A stretch of 64,000 nucleotides of DNA from an uncultured Eubacteriales bacterium (GCA_902764875.1 CACWXP010000002.1:124001-188000), one strand, 5' to 3'. Shown: positions 26,075 through 36,098, counted from the first letter of the stretch. Notes: a model not told the origin generated them from the sequence alone. Numbers and translations are program-made.

Positions 26075-27019
26075 ATGCTTCATCCGGGACAGATGATTCT
26101 ATCCCTTCAGCGAAATATCGGGAAAGCCGTGGTCGGCAAGGAAGAAGCCGTTGAATATGCACTGATTGCTTTGCTTTGCAAAGGTCATGTGCTGATTGAA
26201 GACGTTCCCGGCGTCGGAAAGACCACGCTGGCCAGCGCACTCGCAAAGTCACTGGACTGCTCCTTTCGCCGGATACAGTTTACGCCGGACCTGATGCCTT
26301 CAGATGTGACCGGATTCACGCTTGTGAACTTCAAAACCGGCGAAATGGAATACAAGGAAGGCGCAGTGATGAGCCAGATCATTCTGGCGGACGAAATTAA
26401 CCGGACCAGCCCGAAGACACAGTCGGCGCTGCTGGAAGTGATGGAGGAACACCAGGTAACCGTAGACGGAATTACGCACCAGCTTCCGCAGCCGTTCATT
26501 GTGCTGGCCACCCAGAACCCGGGTGAATTTGTCGGCACCTATCCGCTGCCGGAGGCCCAGGTGGACCGCTTCTTCCTTCGGGTTTCCATCGGCTATCCGA
26601 CCGTGGAACAGGAAATGGACGTGCTGGAACGGTATTCGGGCAGCGTTCCGCCGATGGAAACGATTGAACCGGTTTGCACGGCGCAGGATATCCTGATGAT
26701 GCAGGATCAGGTGACCCGCGTTTACTGTTCACCGGAAGTGCGGGCTTACGTGGCGACGCTGGCAGCGGCGACGCGAAATGACCCGTCGTTTACACTGGGC
26801 GCCTCCACCCGTGCGGCTATCGCCCTGATCCGCGGAGGACAGGCCTGCGCACTGCTGGACGAACGCGACTTCGTGCTGCCGGAAGACGTTCAGCACATGT
26901 TCCTGCCAGTGCTCGGACACCGGATGGTGCTGAGTCCTGAAGCAAAAATGAAAGGCGTACAGGCGGAGCAGATTCTGCTGAAGATTCTGCAGAGCACGCC
27001 TGTTCCCGTGAAGCTATGA
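26075..27019 (+). CDS. MoxR-family AAA+ ATPase
   Basis: 314 residues. ATG 26075 is chosen because GGAGGG is 8 bases upstream; a TTG two codons earlier would be too close. Walker A DVPGVGKTTLA, Walker B IILADEINR, sensor region ATQNPGEFVGTYPLPEAQVD. MoxR ATPases act as chaperones with DUF58/VWA proteins encoded next to them, as here. Overlaps the DUF58 gene by 4 bases. Confidence 0.92.
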   Translation: MLHPGQMILSLQRNIGKAVVGKEEAVEYALIALLCKGHVLIEDVPGVGKTTLASALAKSLDCSFRRIQFTPDLMPSDVTGFTLVNFKTGEMEYKEGAVMSQIILADEINRTSPKTQSALLEVMEEHQVTVDGITHQLPQPFIVLATQNPGEFVGTYPLPEAQVDRFFLRVSIGYPTVEQEMDVLERYSGSVPPMETIEPVCTAQDILMMQDQVTRVYCSPEVRAYVATLAAATRNDPSFTLGASTRAAIALIRGGQACALLDERDFVLPEDVQHMFLPVLGHRMVLSPEAKMKGVQAEQILLKILQSTPVPVKL

Positions 27020-28191
27020 AGCTGCACCTGACGGTTCCCTTTGCAATTTTCACCACGCTGATCACAGCCGCTGCAGCGACGGGGAATCCGCTGCTGTACA
27101 TGCTGGCCCTGATGACTGTTTTTACGGTGGTGCTTTGCCTTGCGGGGGTGCTGTGGGCATCGGCCACGATGCAAATTTCCGCGGAATGCGAACAGGAGAC
27201 GGTATACCGGGGAGACGACGTATCGGTGCTGCTGCGCGTTCGGCACAGGGGATGGATTCCCATTGCGCCGGTATCTCTGGAGATGAGCACGCTGACAGGG
27301 GAGCGGAAACGGGAGATTCGCCTGAAGAACATGCCCGGGAAAACACAGACGCTGCGGATGCCGCTGCATGCGGCGCATGTGGGCGTTTTTTTCACCGGGA
27401 TTCGCAGCTGCACGGTTGAAGATCTGATGGGCATTTTTGAACGAAAAATCATTCCCCGGGATACAGAATACTCATTGATTGTGATGCCGCTGACGTTTGA
27501 CACGGAGCCGCTGGAAATGGCGCCCGGAGACCCCGGAAGCGAAATTATGGCCCGCGCCACGGAAGACCTGAGCGCGCCGTCGGATATCCGGACCTATCAG
27601 CCAGGGGATGCGATGAAGAAAATTCACTGGAAACTGAGCCTGCGGAAAGGCGAACTGATGGTCCGGAAATTTGACGAACCTGTTCTGCAGGAAACGCTGA
27701 TCCTGTTGGACTGCTCCAAACCGCCGGTGCTTGGGCATCCGGAGGCGGAAGCGGATCTTCGAGACGCACTTCTTGAAACAGCAGCTTCTCTTTTCTCCGA
27801 TCAGGTGAAAGCAGAGAATACGGTTCGCATGCCGCTGACAGGGAATCATCCGGTGGATCTTGACGACCGGATGGGGCTTCCGATTGCATTCGATTATCTG
27901 ACACGGCTTGATTTTTCCGCGGCAGACCGGTTTGAGCAGGCGCTGATGATGGAAAGCAGGCGGCTGAGCAAGGTTGGGTGTGTCGCGGTGATTACGGCGC
28001 GCCTGAACGGAAGCATGACGGAAATGATGATCCGGATGCACCGGATGGGACCGAATTTGCGGCTGTATCTGGTAACTTTTGTACCGGATGATACGGGATT
28101 TATTCCGTTTGTCGGGCGACTGGAACACGCGGGAATAGAGGTTGAGTTTATTACACCGGATACGCAGGCGGGAAATGAGGCAGCGCAGTAG
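27016..28191 (+). CDS. DUF58 membrane protein
   Basis: 391 residues. Two adjacent N-terminal helices (about 5-45), then an extended domain and the DUF58 signature SDIRTYQPGDAMKKIHWK. DUF58 proteins carry a VWA-like fold and work with MoxR ATPases and TgpA-like transglutaminases; all three genes are consecutive here. The exact molecular role is not established for the family. Starts with ATGA overlap; the transglutaminase gene follows 48 bases later. Confidence 0.88.
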   Translation: MKLHLTVPFAIFTTLITAAAATGNPLLYMLALMTVFTVVLCLAGVLWASATMQISAECEQETVYRGDDVSVLLRVRHRGWIPIAPVSLEMSTLTGERKREIRLKNMPGKTQTLRMPLHAAHVGVFFTGIRSCTVEDLMGIFERKIIPRDTEYSLIVMPLTFDTEPLEMAPGDPGSEIMARATEDLSAPSDIRTYQPGDAMKKIHWKLSLRKGELMVRKFDEPVLQETLILLDCSKPPVLGHPEAEADLRDALLETAASLFSDQVKAENTVRMPLTGNHPVDLDDRMGLPIAFDYLTRLDFSAADRFEQALMMESRRLSKVGCVAVITARLNGSMTEMMIRMHRMGPNLRLYLVTFVPDDTGFIPFVGRLEHAGIEVEFITPDTQAGNEAAQ

Positions 28192-28239
28192 TATCCGGAC
28201 ACAGGGAACAGGCACAGCGGAAAGGAGGGAGAAACAGCG

Positions 28240-30564
28240 ATGGAAAAACTGAAGGAACGGCTGCGGCATGCGTTGCTGGCTTTTCTGCTTTCGGTCGGCC
28301 TTTCCATGCCGCTTTGCGGCGCTTTGGATGAAACACTGATTTCTCCCAGGATCCTTGTGATGATCGCCGGCATCATTCTGCTGTTTGAAATAGCTGCGAT
28401 CCATAAAGTTTCTGCCTTTACGGCAATCCTGGTTGCCGCCGGCGGGTGCGCTGCCTGGATCTTCGGGGGAAACGGCGCGAGAATTCTTTCGGACATCGGC
28501 CTTGCCATCGGCCTCCGGCTGAAAGGCATCCGGACCGCGATTCCGCTTGCCGCGGAAGCCATATCGATCACGGTGACCGCCGGAATGACGATCCTTTGCT
28601 GCTTTGCCACGCTGCGAAAGGCGACCTGCATTCCGGCGCTGATGCTTTGCACAGCCGTTCTGATGGCTGTCTGGCTGACGGATTCCATGAATATGATTCC
28701 GTGGCTGCTTCCGGCACTTGCCGCCACTCTAACCATGCTGATGACTTATCGGTTTGATGATACACCGGTGATTCGCGTGCTTCCGTGGTGCGCAGCCCTG
28801 ACGGCAGCTGCATTCTTGCTGACGGGGAACGGGATTGCGGACAATCCGCTGAAAGAAAAGGCGGACGAGATCCGACAGGCGATTCTGGATCGGCTTTTCT
28901 TCACGGAAGCCCGCGATGTTTTCTCGCTGTATTCTGTCGGTTTTTCACCTCAGGGTGCGGATCAGCTGGGCGGAAAACCGAATCCTTCCGAGACGCCGGT
29001 GATGCAGGTTTCCACCCCGAAGACTGCCTATCTGCGCGGAACCGTTTACAACAGATATACGGGACACGGATGGCAAAACACGACCGGCGGAAGGCGATAT
29101 CTGTGGCAGTCCAGGCTGATGGCGGATACGCGCGCGAAGCTTTTTGACGAGAAGCTCCCTTCAGATTCGGTACAGAATTCACTGAGCGAACCGATACAAC
29201 TATCGGTGCGAATGTTATCCGGAAGCGCCTCTACACTTTTTGTGCCCCAGCGTATTCGGGAACTGAACCCGGGCGGGGAAACCGTACCGTACTTTTCCAA
29301 TTCATCGGAAATTTTCATTACAAGGGACCTGGAAGCGGGAGATACATGGGAGGTTTCGGCACCGCTGTACAATTCCACTGATCCGGGCATCGGCGCGGTG
29401 ACAGACATTTGCGCAACGCTGGACGATACCGAATGGGAGAATATCAGGAACGTTTATACTGAGCTGCCTTCCCATCTGGAAAAGCCGGTTCTGGAATTGG
29501 CAGATGAAATCACCGCCATGGCGGAAACGCCATACGAAAAAGCCATGGCCATACAGAACTATCTGACGAGGAACTATAAATATACGCTGGACGTTGGCGA
29601 ACATCCGGAAAACATCGACTTTGTAACTTCCTTCCTGCTGGATACAAAAAAAGGCTACTGCACTTACTTTGCTTCGGCAATGACCGTGCTTTGCCGGATG
29701 GTCGGATTACCGGCACGGTATGTGGAAGGATATGTGGCGGAGCCGAACGAACAGGGCGAAGCACTGGTAACCGGATTGAATGCGCATGCCTGGACCGAAG
29801 TCTATTTTTCCGGATTCGGATGGCTGACATTCGATGCTACGCCGGGGCAGCATTCCGACGGACGGCAGGGAGGAGGCACACAACCATTACCGACTCCGAC
29901 ACCGGAACCCACACCGGATCCTACCCCGACGCCCACACCCGAACCGCCGGAAGAGGGGAGTGGAGAAACACCGGAACCGACAGAGGAACCAGATGAAAAC
30001 CCGAATGAACAGCCGCAGGAAAATCCGACGGATACTCCGAGCGAAGCACCTGAGGATCAACCGGAAAATGAACCCGAGTCTCAGGAGACACCGCCGCAGA
30101 ACAAACCGGATTCTTTTCCGTGGTGGTTATTGATTCTGCTTGCTGTGATTGTCATCGTGCTGCGGGTTTGGATGACCTCTCCGACCTTCCGGGAAAAGCG
30201 GGCGAGGACGGAAGAAAAACGGTTTGAAATCTGGACAGACGAGATCCGAAATCTGCTGCACGCAGAACGGATTGAACGCAGAAACGGAGAAACGCCCATG
30301 TACTTTGCAAAGCGCGTGGACGGTACAGGGATGTTCAGCGAAAGCATACTGCCCGCTGCCGAATGCCTGTCTCTGATCCGATACTCCAGAGCGATTCCTT
30401 TGGAAACGGATACCGGGCTGATGCGGGATACGGCTGTGCTGATTTGCGGCGAAATCTCCGGGCGTGCGAAATTACGCTATATGACCCGCCGGCTCTTGTC
30501 AAATAAGGCAATCAAACGTATAATCAATAGAAAAAGGACCCACATTGAAATGAAAGGCGGTTGA
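28240..30564 (+). CDS. Membrane transglutaminase-like protein (TgpA-type)
   Basis: 774 residues. A multi-helix N-terminal membrane domain (about 1-200) precedes an extracytoplasmic transglutaminase core with triad Cys474 (KGYCTYFAS), His516 (NAHAWTEVY) and Asp532 (TFDATPG). A Pro/Thr/Glu-rich linker (about 548-625) leads to a helix WWLLILLAVIVIVLRVW and a cytosolic DUF4129-like tail. Probably remodels or crosslinks surface protein or wall; substrate unknown. Last gene of the MoxR operon, with pgcA starting 2 bases after its stop. Confidence 0.87.
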   Translation: MEKLKERLRHALLAFLLSVGLSMPLCGALDETLISPRILVMIAGIILLFEIAAIHKVSAFTAILVAAGGCAAWIFGGNGARILSDIGLAIGLRLKGIRTAIPLAAEAISITVTAGMTILCCFATLRKATCIPALMLCTAVLMAVWLTDSMNMIPWLLPALAATLTMLMTYRFDDTPVIRVLPWCAALTAAAFLLTGNGIADNPLKEKADEIRQAILDRLFFTEARDVFSLYSVGFSPQGADQLGGKPNPSETPVMQVSTPKTAYLRGTVYNRYTGHGWQNTTGGRRYLWQSRLMADTRAKLFDEKLPSDSVQNSLSEPIQLSVRMLSGSASTLFVPQRIRELNPGGETVPYFSNSSEIFITRDLEAGDTWEVSAPLYNSTDPGIGAVTDICATLDDTEWENIRNVYTELPSHLEKPVLELADEITAMAETPYEKAMAIQNYLTRNYKYTLDVGEHPENIDFVTSFLLDTKKGYCTYFASAMTVLCRMVGLPARYVEGYVAEPNEQGEALVTGLNAHAWTEVYFSGFGWLTFDATPGQHSDGRQGGGTQPLPTPTPEPTPDPTPTPTPEPPEEGSGETPEPTEEPDENPNEQPQENPTDTPSEAPEDQPENEPESQETPPQNKPDSFPWWLLILLAVIVIVLRVWMTSPTFREKRARTEEKRFEIWTDEIRNLLHAERIERRNGETPMYFAKRVDGTGMFSESILPAAECLSLIRYSRAIPLETDTGLMRDTAVLICGEISGRAKLRYMTRRLLSNKAIKRIINRKRTHIEMKGG

Positions 30565-30566
30565 CA

Positions 30567-32288
30567 ATGATGACGATCCGGGAAAACTATGAAAAATGGC
30601 TGAAGGACTTTGCTGACGACCAGGAAACCGTTCAGGAACTGAAATCGATCGCAAACGATGAAAAGGAAATTGAAGACCGCTTCTACACCGAACTGAGCTT
30701 CGGGACGGCAGGCATGCGGGGCGTCCTCGGCGCGGGGATGAACCGGATGAACAAGTACAACGTACGCCGGGCTACGAAGGGGCTGGCGGGCTTCCTGAAG
30801 GAGCGGCCGGAGGAAGCGAAACGGGGCGTTGTGATCGCCTACGACAGCCGGCGGTTCAGCGCAGAATTCGCGAAGGAGACGGCGCTGGTGCTTTGCGCGG
30901 AAGGGGTGAAGGCGTATCTTTTTGACGCGCTGCGGCCGGTGCCGATCCTGAGCTATGCGGTTCGGCACCTGGGGGCGATTGCGGGGATTGTGATCACGGC
31001 GAGCCACAACCCGCCGGAATACAACGGATACAAGGTTTACGGCGAGGACGGGGCGCAGGTTGCGCCGGAAGTTGCCGCGGGGATTACGAAATGGATCCGG
31101 CAGACGGCATATACGGACTGCCGGCTGGCGGACGAGGCGGAAGCCAAAGGCAGCGGGCTGCTGCAGATCATCGGGAACGCGGAAGTGGACGACGACTACA
31201 TCGCGGCGATCAAGACGCTGGCTATCTCACCGGAACTGCTTGCGAAGGAAGGGGCGAAGCTGAACATCGTTTACACGCCGCTGCACGGGAGCGGGAACGT
31301 GCCGGTACGGCGGGTGCTGAGCGAGATCGGGCTGACGAACCTGGCGGTGGTTAAAGAACAGGAGATGCCGGACCCGAACTTCAGCACGATCAAGGTTCCG
31401 AATCCGGAAGATCCGGGGGCCTACGACCTGGCCTTCAAAAAGGCGGCGGAAGTCGGCGCCAGCGTTATTTTCGCGACGGACCCGGACTGCGACCGGCTTG
31501 GGGTGGCCGTTAAAGACGGCGGGGGCGAATGGCACCTGCTGACGGGGAACCAGATCGGGTGCGTGCTGCTGCACTACATCCTGAGCAGCCTGGACAAAGC
31601 CGGGAAGCTGCCGAAGGACGGGGCGGCCGTGAAGAGCATCGTATCCACAAGCCTGGCCAACCGGATTTGCGAACGGTACGGGGTGGCGATGTTTGAAACG
31701 CTGACGGGGTTCAAGTTCATCGGCGAAAAGATTCAGCAGTTCATGGACGCGGGAGACCACACGTTCCTGTTCGGATTTGAAGAGAGCTACGGATTCCTTT
31801 CGAGCACATTCGTGCGGGACAAGGACGGGGTGAACGCGAGCCTGCTGGTGAGCGAAGTTGCGTGCGCATGCATGGACGCGGGGATCACGCTTTACGACCG
31901 GGTTCAGGAGATCTTCGCGGAATACGGATACTACATTGAAAAGGTCGTCAGCACCACGCTGCCGGGGAAAGACGGGCTGGCACGGATGAAGGAAATCATG
32001 AGCGGGCTGCGGGCAAAGCCGCCGAAGGAAATCGGCGGGCTGGCGGTTGCGGCCATCCGGGACTACCTGAAAGGCACCCGGGAGAGCAACGGGAAAACGG
32101 AACCCACGGGGCTGCCGGAGAGCGACGTGCTGTACTTCGAACTGGAAGGCGGAAACTGGGTTTGCGTGCGGCCGAGCGGCACGGAACCGAAGATCAAACT
32201 TTACGTGAACGCGAACGACCGGGACCGGGAGACGGCGGAGAAACTGAACGCTACGCTCTGCGAAGCGAGCCGGCAGCTGCTGGCATAA
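30567..32288 (+). CDS. pgcA: Phosphoglucomutase / phosphomannomutase
   Basis: Interconverts hexose 1- and 6-phosphates. 573 residues from ATG 30567 (AAAGGCGG 6 bases upstream; TTG 30561 and ATG 30570 are alternatives). Motifs in order: catalytic phosphoserine ITASHNPPEYNGYKVYG (Ser146), metal loop DPDCDRLGV, sugar loop GFEESYGFL and phosphate loop RPSGTEPKIK. It would feed glucose-1-phosphate made by the GlgP at 59035-61374 into glycolysis. Confidence 0.93.
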   Translation: MMTIRENYEKWLKDFADDQETVQELKSIANDEKEIEDRFYTELSFGTAGMRGVLGAGMNRMNKYNVRRATKGLAGFLKERPEEAKRGVVIAYDSRRFSAEFAKETALVLCAEGVKAYLFDALRPVPILSYAVRHLGAIAGIVITASHNPPEYNGYKVYGEDGAQVAPEVAAGITKWIRQTAYTDCRLADEAEAKGSGLLQIIGNAEVDDDYIAAIKTLAISPELLAKEGAKLNIVYTPLHGSGNVPVRRVLSEIGLTNLAVVKEQEMPDPNFSTIKVPNPEDPGAYDLAFKKAAEVGASVIFATDPDCDRLGVAVKDGGGEWHLLTGNQIGCVLLHYILSSLDKAGKLPKDGAAVKSIVSTSLANRICERYGVAMFETLTGFKFIGEKIQQFMDAGDHTFLFGFEESYGFLSSTFVRDKDGVNASLLVSEVACACMDAGITLYDRVQEIFAEYGYYIEKVVSTTLPGKDGLARMKEIMSGLRAKPPKEIGGLAVAAIRDYLKGTRESNGKTEPTGLPESDVLYFELEGGNWVCVRPSGTEPKIKLYVNANDRDRETAEKLNATLCEASRQLLA

Positions 32289-32299
32289 AGAAAAGCGGG

Positions 32300-32313
32300 C
32301 CCCGGGCCCGGGG
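32300..32313. repeat. GC palindrome
   Basis: Perfect 14-base palindrome CCCCGGGCCCGGGG between pgcA and the YesL-like gene. There is no T run, so I do not call a terminator. Confidence 0.4.
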
Positions 32314-32333
32314 AAGAACGAGGAAACAGCCAT

Positions 32334-33515
32334 ATGTTCGGCAGGATGATGAACAACTACTACTACGGGAAAAGCGGGAAAGGCGATTTTCGGAAGGACG
32401 ACATGCCGGAGACGCGGATGCAGCTTTTCTTCGACACGCTGCGGACGCGGCTGAGCGGGCTTTGCCGGCTGAACCTGATTTACGCGATCGCATGGATTCC
32501 GGCGGCGCTGGTGCTGCTGCTGAACGTTTCGAACCTTTGGAACAGGGTTCAGACGGAAGCGGCGGTTTCGCAATACGAATACACGGAATACGCGGAGCTT
32601 CTGAAAGAAAAAAACATCGACGTGACGATTTCGGAAGAAGACTACAATGCGCTGCGGGAGGGGTTGCTGGAACGGGACCGGATTTACGCGGACGCGAACT
32701 ATGAAGCCTACCTGGAGCGGGTTGGCGGGAGCGGGAGCGAAACGCTGACGGCGGAACAGTTTGCGGCCGTTCGGAGCGGGGCGCTGAGCGACCTTCAGAA
32801 CAGCATCTTCTGGACTTTACTCTGGCTTTTTCCGTGCATCGCCATCACGGGGCCCTTTACGGCGGGAATGAGCTATGTGACCCGGAACTGGGCACGGGAC
32901 GAGCACGCGTTTATCTGGACCGACTTCAAGGACGCGGTGAAAGCGAACTGGAAGATTCCGCTGCTGCTGAGCTGCATTACGGGGGCTCTGCCTGTTTTGA
33001 TTTACCAGGGGTGGATTACCTACGGGCGGCTTTCGGCGGAGAACGCGATACTGGTTGTGCCGCAGATGCTGGTTGTGCTGGTGGGGGTGCTTTGGGCGCT
33101 TTGCATTACGTACATGCATCCGCTGACGGTGACGTATGACCTGAAAGCGGGGGGCGTTCTTCGGAACGGGCTGCTGCTGGGGATCGCGCGGCTGCCCTTT
33201 AGTCTTGGGATCCGGCTGCTGCACTGCGTTCCGGCGCTGATTGACTTCGCGGCGGTATGGTTCTTCGGGCTGGACCCGCTGCTGGGGCTGCTGCTGCTTT
33301 GCGGATACTACATGCTGATCGGATTCGGGCTGAGCCGGTTTATCACGGCGAGCTATACGAACGCCGTTTTCGACCGGTTCATCAACCCGCGGATCGAGGG
33401 GGCGAAGGTGAACCAGGGACTGCGGGAAGCGGAGCACTTTGACGACGAAGAGGCGCCGGACGCGGACGAGGCGGAGCCGGACGCGGACGAGGCGGAGCCG
33501 GGCGGGACGAACTGA
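32334..33515 (+). CDS. YesL-like (DUF624) membrane protein
   Basis: 393 residues. An N-terminal cytosolic segment (MNNYYYGKSGKGDF) leads to FFDTLRTRLSGLCRLNLIY and the signature TGPFTAGMSYVTRNWARDEH, then FKDAVKANWK, as in YesL. At least five further helices follow. Between the first two helices is a charged insertion of about 90 residues. The C-terminus is acidic and contains a perfect 21-base tandem duplication (33459-33500) encoding DADEAEP twice. YesL relatives accompany Lpl/Ytc-type sugar ABC transporters such as the one at the window start; function unknown. Confidence 0.83.
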   Translation: MFGRMMNNYYYGKSGKGDFRKDDMPETRMQLFFDTLRTRLSGLCRLNLIYAIAWIPAALVLLLNVSNLWNRVQTEAAVSQYEYTEYAELLKEKNIDVTISEEDYNALREGLLERDRIYADANYEAYLERVGGSGSETLTAEQFAAVRSGALSDLQNSIFWTLLWLFPCIAITGPFTAGMSYVTRNWARDEHAFIWTDFKDAVKANWKIPLLLSCITGALPVLIYQGWITYGRLSAENAILVVPQMLVVLVGVLWALCITYMHPLTVTYDLKAGGVLRNGLLLGIARLPFSLGIRLLHCVPALIDFAAVWFFGLDPLLGLLLLCGYYMLIGFGLSRFITASYTNAVFDRFINPRIEGAKVNQGLREAEHFDDEEAPDADEAEPDADEAEPGGTN

Positions 33516-33541
33516 AAAAGGAAGAGACGGAAGAGAAAACC

Positions 33542-34294
33542 ATGTATGAGGCATTTGCCGAAGTTTACGACGAACTGATGAACGACATCGACTATGAAGG
33601 CTGGGCGGATTATTACGTCCGCCTGCTTTCCATTTACGGCATTCGGAGCGGAAAGATCTGCGAATGCGCCTGCGGGACGGGAGGACTTACGATTCCGCTG
33701 GCGGCGCGGGGGTTTTCGATGACGGGGGTGGACCTGAGCCAGGAAATGCTTTGGCAGGCGGCGCAGAAAAGCCGGAAGGCGGGGATGGCGATTCCTTTTG
33801 TTCGGCAGGACATGCGGGGGCTGCACCTGCACCGGCCGATGGACGCGGTGATCGCGACCTGCGACGGGGTGAACTACCTGCTGAACGAAGGTGACCTGGA
33901 GAGCTTCCTGGCGGCGGCGCGGGCGGCGGTGCGTCCCGGCGGGGCGCTGATTTTTGACGTTTCGACGCCGCGGAAGCTGAAGGACGTGCTATGCGGCGGG
34001 GGGCTTTTCGGAGAGGACCGGGAGAACATTACCTATCTTTGGACAAACCGATGGCACGAGCAAAAGAAAACGGTGGAGATGGCGCTGACTTTTTTCGCGC
34101 GGGAAGAAGACGGACGGTACCGGCGGATCGACGAAAAGCAGAAGCAGCGGGCCTGGGAGGCACAGGAACTGAAAGAGGCGCTTTGGCGGAGCGGATTCCG
34201 GGCGGTGAGCCTGTACGGGGATTTCACCCTGCAGGCGGCGACGGAGGCGCATTCCCGATGGCACATCGCGGCGACGCGGAGCGAGGAGGCATAG
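33542..34294 (+). CDS. Class I SAM-dependent methyltransferase
   Basis: 250 residues. SAM-binding motif I reads ECACGTGGLTIPLAARG, followed by TGVDLSQEML, and motif IV/post region VRPGGALIFDVSTPRKL. The N-terminus YEAFAEVYDELMNDIDYEGW is typical of small cytosolic methyltransferases of Bacillota. Acceptor unknown. It sits 7 bases upstream of hslO, a common arrangement that suggests one transcript. Confidence 0.88.
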   Translation: MYEAFAEVYDELMNDIDYEGWADYYVRLLSIYGIRSGKICECACGTGGLTIPLAARGFSMTGVDLSQEMLWQAAQKSRKAGMAIPFVRQDMRGLHLHRPMDAVIATCDGVNYLLNEGDLESFLAAARAAVRPGGALIFDVSTPRKLKDVLCGGGLFGEDRENITYLWTNRWHEQKKTVEMALTFFAREEDGRYRRIDEKQKQRAWEAQELKEALWRSGFRAVSLYGDFTLQAATEAHSRWHIAATRSEEA

Positions 34295-34301
34295 GATCAA
34301 C

Positions 34302-35189
34302 ATGGACGAGATGCTGCAGATTGACCTGATGAACGGGCAGGCGCGGGTGCTGCTTTGCGAAACGACGGGCGTGGTTCAGCGGTGCGCGGACATTCACGGG
34401 ACGACCCCGGTTTGCACGGCGGCGCTGGGGCGGCTGATGACGGGGACGCTGATGCTGGGGATCATGATGAAGGGCGAAGAAGAATCGGTTACCGTTCAGA
34501 TCAAAGGGGACGGGCCCATGGGCGGGCTGGTGGCGGTGGCGGAGCACGGGGACGTGCGGGCCTGCTGCGACCGGCCTTTGGTCGAACTGCCGCCGCGGGA
34601 AGACGGGAAACTGGACGTTGGCGGCGCGGTCGGGCGGCACGGACGGATGAGCGTGATCAAAGACCTTGGGATGCGGAAGCAGTACATCGGGCAGAGCGAG
34701 CTGGTGAACGGGGAAATCGCGATGGACTTCGCGAACTATTTCACGGTTTCGGAACAGCAGAACAGCCTGGTGGCACTGGGGGTGCTGGTGAACGGGGGGT
34801 GCGTGCTGAAAGCCGGAGGGCTTTTGATTCAGCCGATGCCCGGATGCACGGAGGAGGTGCTTGAGCAGCTTGAGCTGCGGAGCCCGATGTTCGCGGACAT
34901 CAGCCGGGAGATGACGTTTGCGCCGATTGAGCAGCTCTGCGAAGACTGGTTCCGGGGGCTGGAACCGAAAATACTGGAGCGGACACCGCTGGCATACCGG
35001 TGCACCTGCAGCCGGGAGCGGATGGAGCGGGCGCTGATTTCGCTGGGGGCGAAGGAACTGGCGGGGCTGATTGAGGAGGATCAGGGGGCGGAGCTGGTTT
35101 GCCACTTCTGCCGCGCACGGTATCAGTTCAGCACGGCTGAACTGAGGGATATGCTGGCCCGCGCTACGCGCGGGAAGCCGGAGACGTGA
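34302..35189 (+). CDS. hslO: Redox-regulated chaperone Hsp33
   Basis: Cytosolic holdase activated by oxidation, when its C-terminal zinc is released. 295 residues. N-terminal VLLCETTGVVQRCADIHGT and central GPMGGLVAVAEHGDVRA match the family. The zinc cysteines are intact: Cys234-x-Cys236 (CTCSRER) and Cys267-x2-Cys270 (CHFC). The last 31 bases of its coding region reappear after the stop codon (see repeat at 35127-35249). Confidence 0.94.
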   Translation: MDEMLQIDLMNGQARVLLCETTGVVQRCADIHGTTPVCTAALGRLMTGTLMLGIMMKGEEESVTVQIKGDGPMGGLVAVAEHGDVRACCDRPLVELPPREDGKLDVGGAVGRHGRMSVIKDLGMRKQYIGQSELVNGEIAMDFANYFTVSEQQNSLVALGVLVNGGCVLKAGGLLIQPMPGCTEEVLEQLELRSPMFADISREMTFAPIEQLCEDWFRGLEPKILERTPLAYRCTCSRERMERALISLGAKELAGLIEEDQGAELVCHFCRARYQFSTAELRDMLARATRGKPET

Positions 35190-35249
35190 ATGGGTTCAGC
35201 TCCGAAGAGCTGAAAGAGATGCTGGCCCGCGCTACGCGCGGGAAGCCGG
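35127..35249 (+). repeat. Duplicated hslO 3' end with internal hairpin
   Basis: Bases 35151-35181 are repeated exactly at 35219-35249, 68 bases later and beyond the stop codon. The preceding 24 bases match 16 of 24 and would encode FSSEELKE where the gene has FSTAELRD. Each copy contains the perfect hairpin CCCGCGC-TAC-GCGCGGG. Confidence 0.85.
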
Positions 35250-35267
35250 GAAAGGGGCAGCAGAGAG

Positions 35268-36098
35268 ATGAAGATGCCGATCCACAACTTTGACGAACAC
35301 TTTGCGGACTTTGCTTCGGCATGGATGAAGGCGCATTCGAACGAATACGCGAATTTTGACGCGATGGAAGACGATCTGCCGAGAATCTATATGGCGTTCC
35401 TGAACACGCGGGCGCCGTGGCTGGGGAGCGTTACACCGGGAAGCTATTTTACGCAGTTTGAGGATCCGAAGGTGCTGGTGGACTGGCTGGCGGCATACTG
35501 CGCAGAGGGGGTTCCCGTTCCGGAGCCTTTGATGGAGCAGATTACGTTTGTCGGGAAGCCGTGCGAAAAGCGGCTGGTGGAGCTTCTGAAGGACGCGGAA
35601 GCGGAAGAAGAGGCGCGGATGACGGCCATCGGGCTGCTGCGGGAGATGGAAAGCACGCAGCCGAAGATGGTGTACATCCAGTGGCAGCTGGAGCGGGAGG
35701 CGAAGGACGAGCTGAAGGACAACGCGCTGGAAAGCCTGATTGACATGGGCGAGAGCGTTGTTCAGCCGATTCTGCAGGTGATCGGGAAAGCGAACGACGC
35801 GGGGCGGGAGGCTTTGCTGGAAGTTTTGACGCATTTTCCGGGGAACGAGCAGATCTTCCGGATTACGCTGGAAGCATTCCGGAAGCAACCGGCGAAGCGG
35901 GCGTTGCTGGCCGGATATCTGGCGAGGCTGGGGGACGACCGGGCGCTGGCGGCTTTAGTTGAAGCGGCGCAGGCGCCGGGGCTTCCCTATCTGACATTTA
36001 TCGAGATTCGGAACGCGATCGAGACGCTGGGCGGCGTTTGTCCGGAGAGGGAATACGACGACGATCCGGAGTATGACGCCCTGCGGGGACTTGAGTAG
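35268..36098 (+). CDS. Helical-repeat protein of unknown function
   Basis: 276 residues, cytosolic, acidic, almost entirely helical. Pairs of helices such as LVELLKDAEAEEEARMTAIG, KDNALESLIDMGESVVQPIL and GREALLEVLTHFPGNEQIFR look like HEAT-type repeats, a fold used for protein binding. No catalytic motif. ATG 35268 has only a modest GAGAG site, so the exact start is uncertain. It ends directly at a palindromic repeat element (36098). Confidence 0.7.
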   Translation: MKMPIHNFDEHFADFASAWMKAHSNEYANFDAMEDDLPRIYMAFLNTRAPWLGSVTPGSYFTQFEDPKVLVDWLAAYCAEGVPVPEPLMEQITFVGKPCEKRLVELLKDAEAEEEARMTAIGLLREMESTQPKMVYIQWQLEREAKDELKDNALESLIDMGESVVQPILQVIGKANDAGREALLEVLTHFPGNEQIFRITLEAFRKQPAKRALLAGYLARLGDDRALAALVEAAQAPGLPYLTFIEIRNAIETLGGVCPEREYDDDPEYDALRGLE

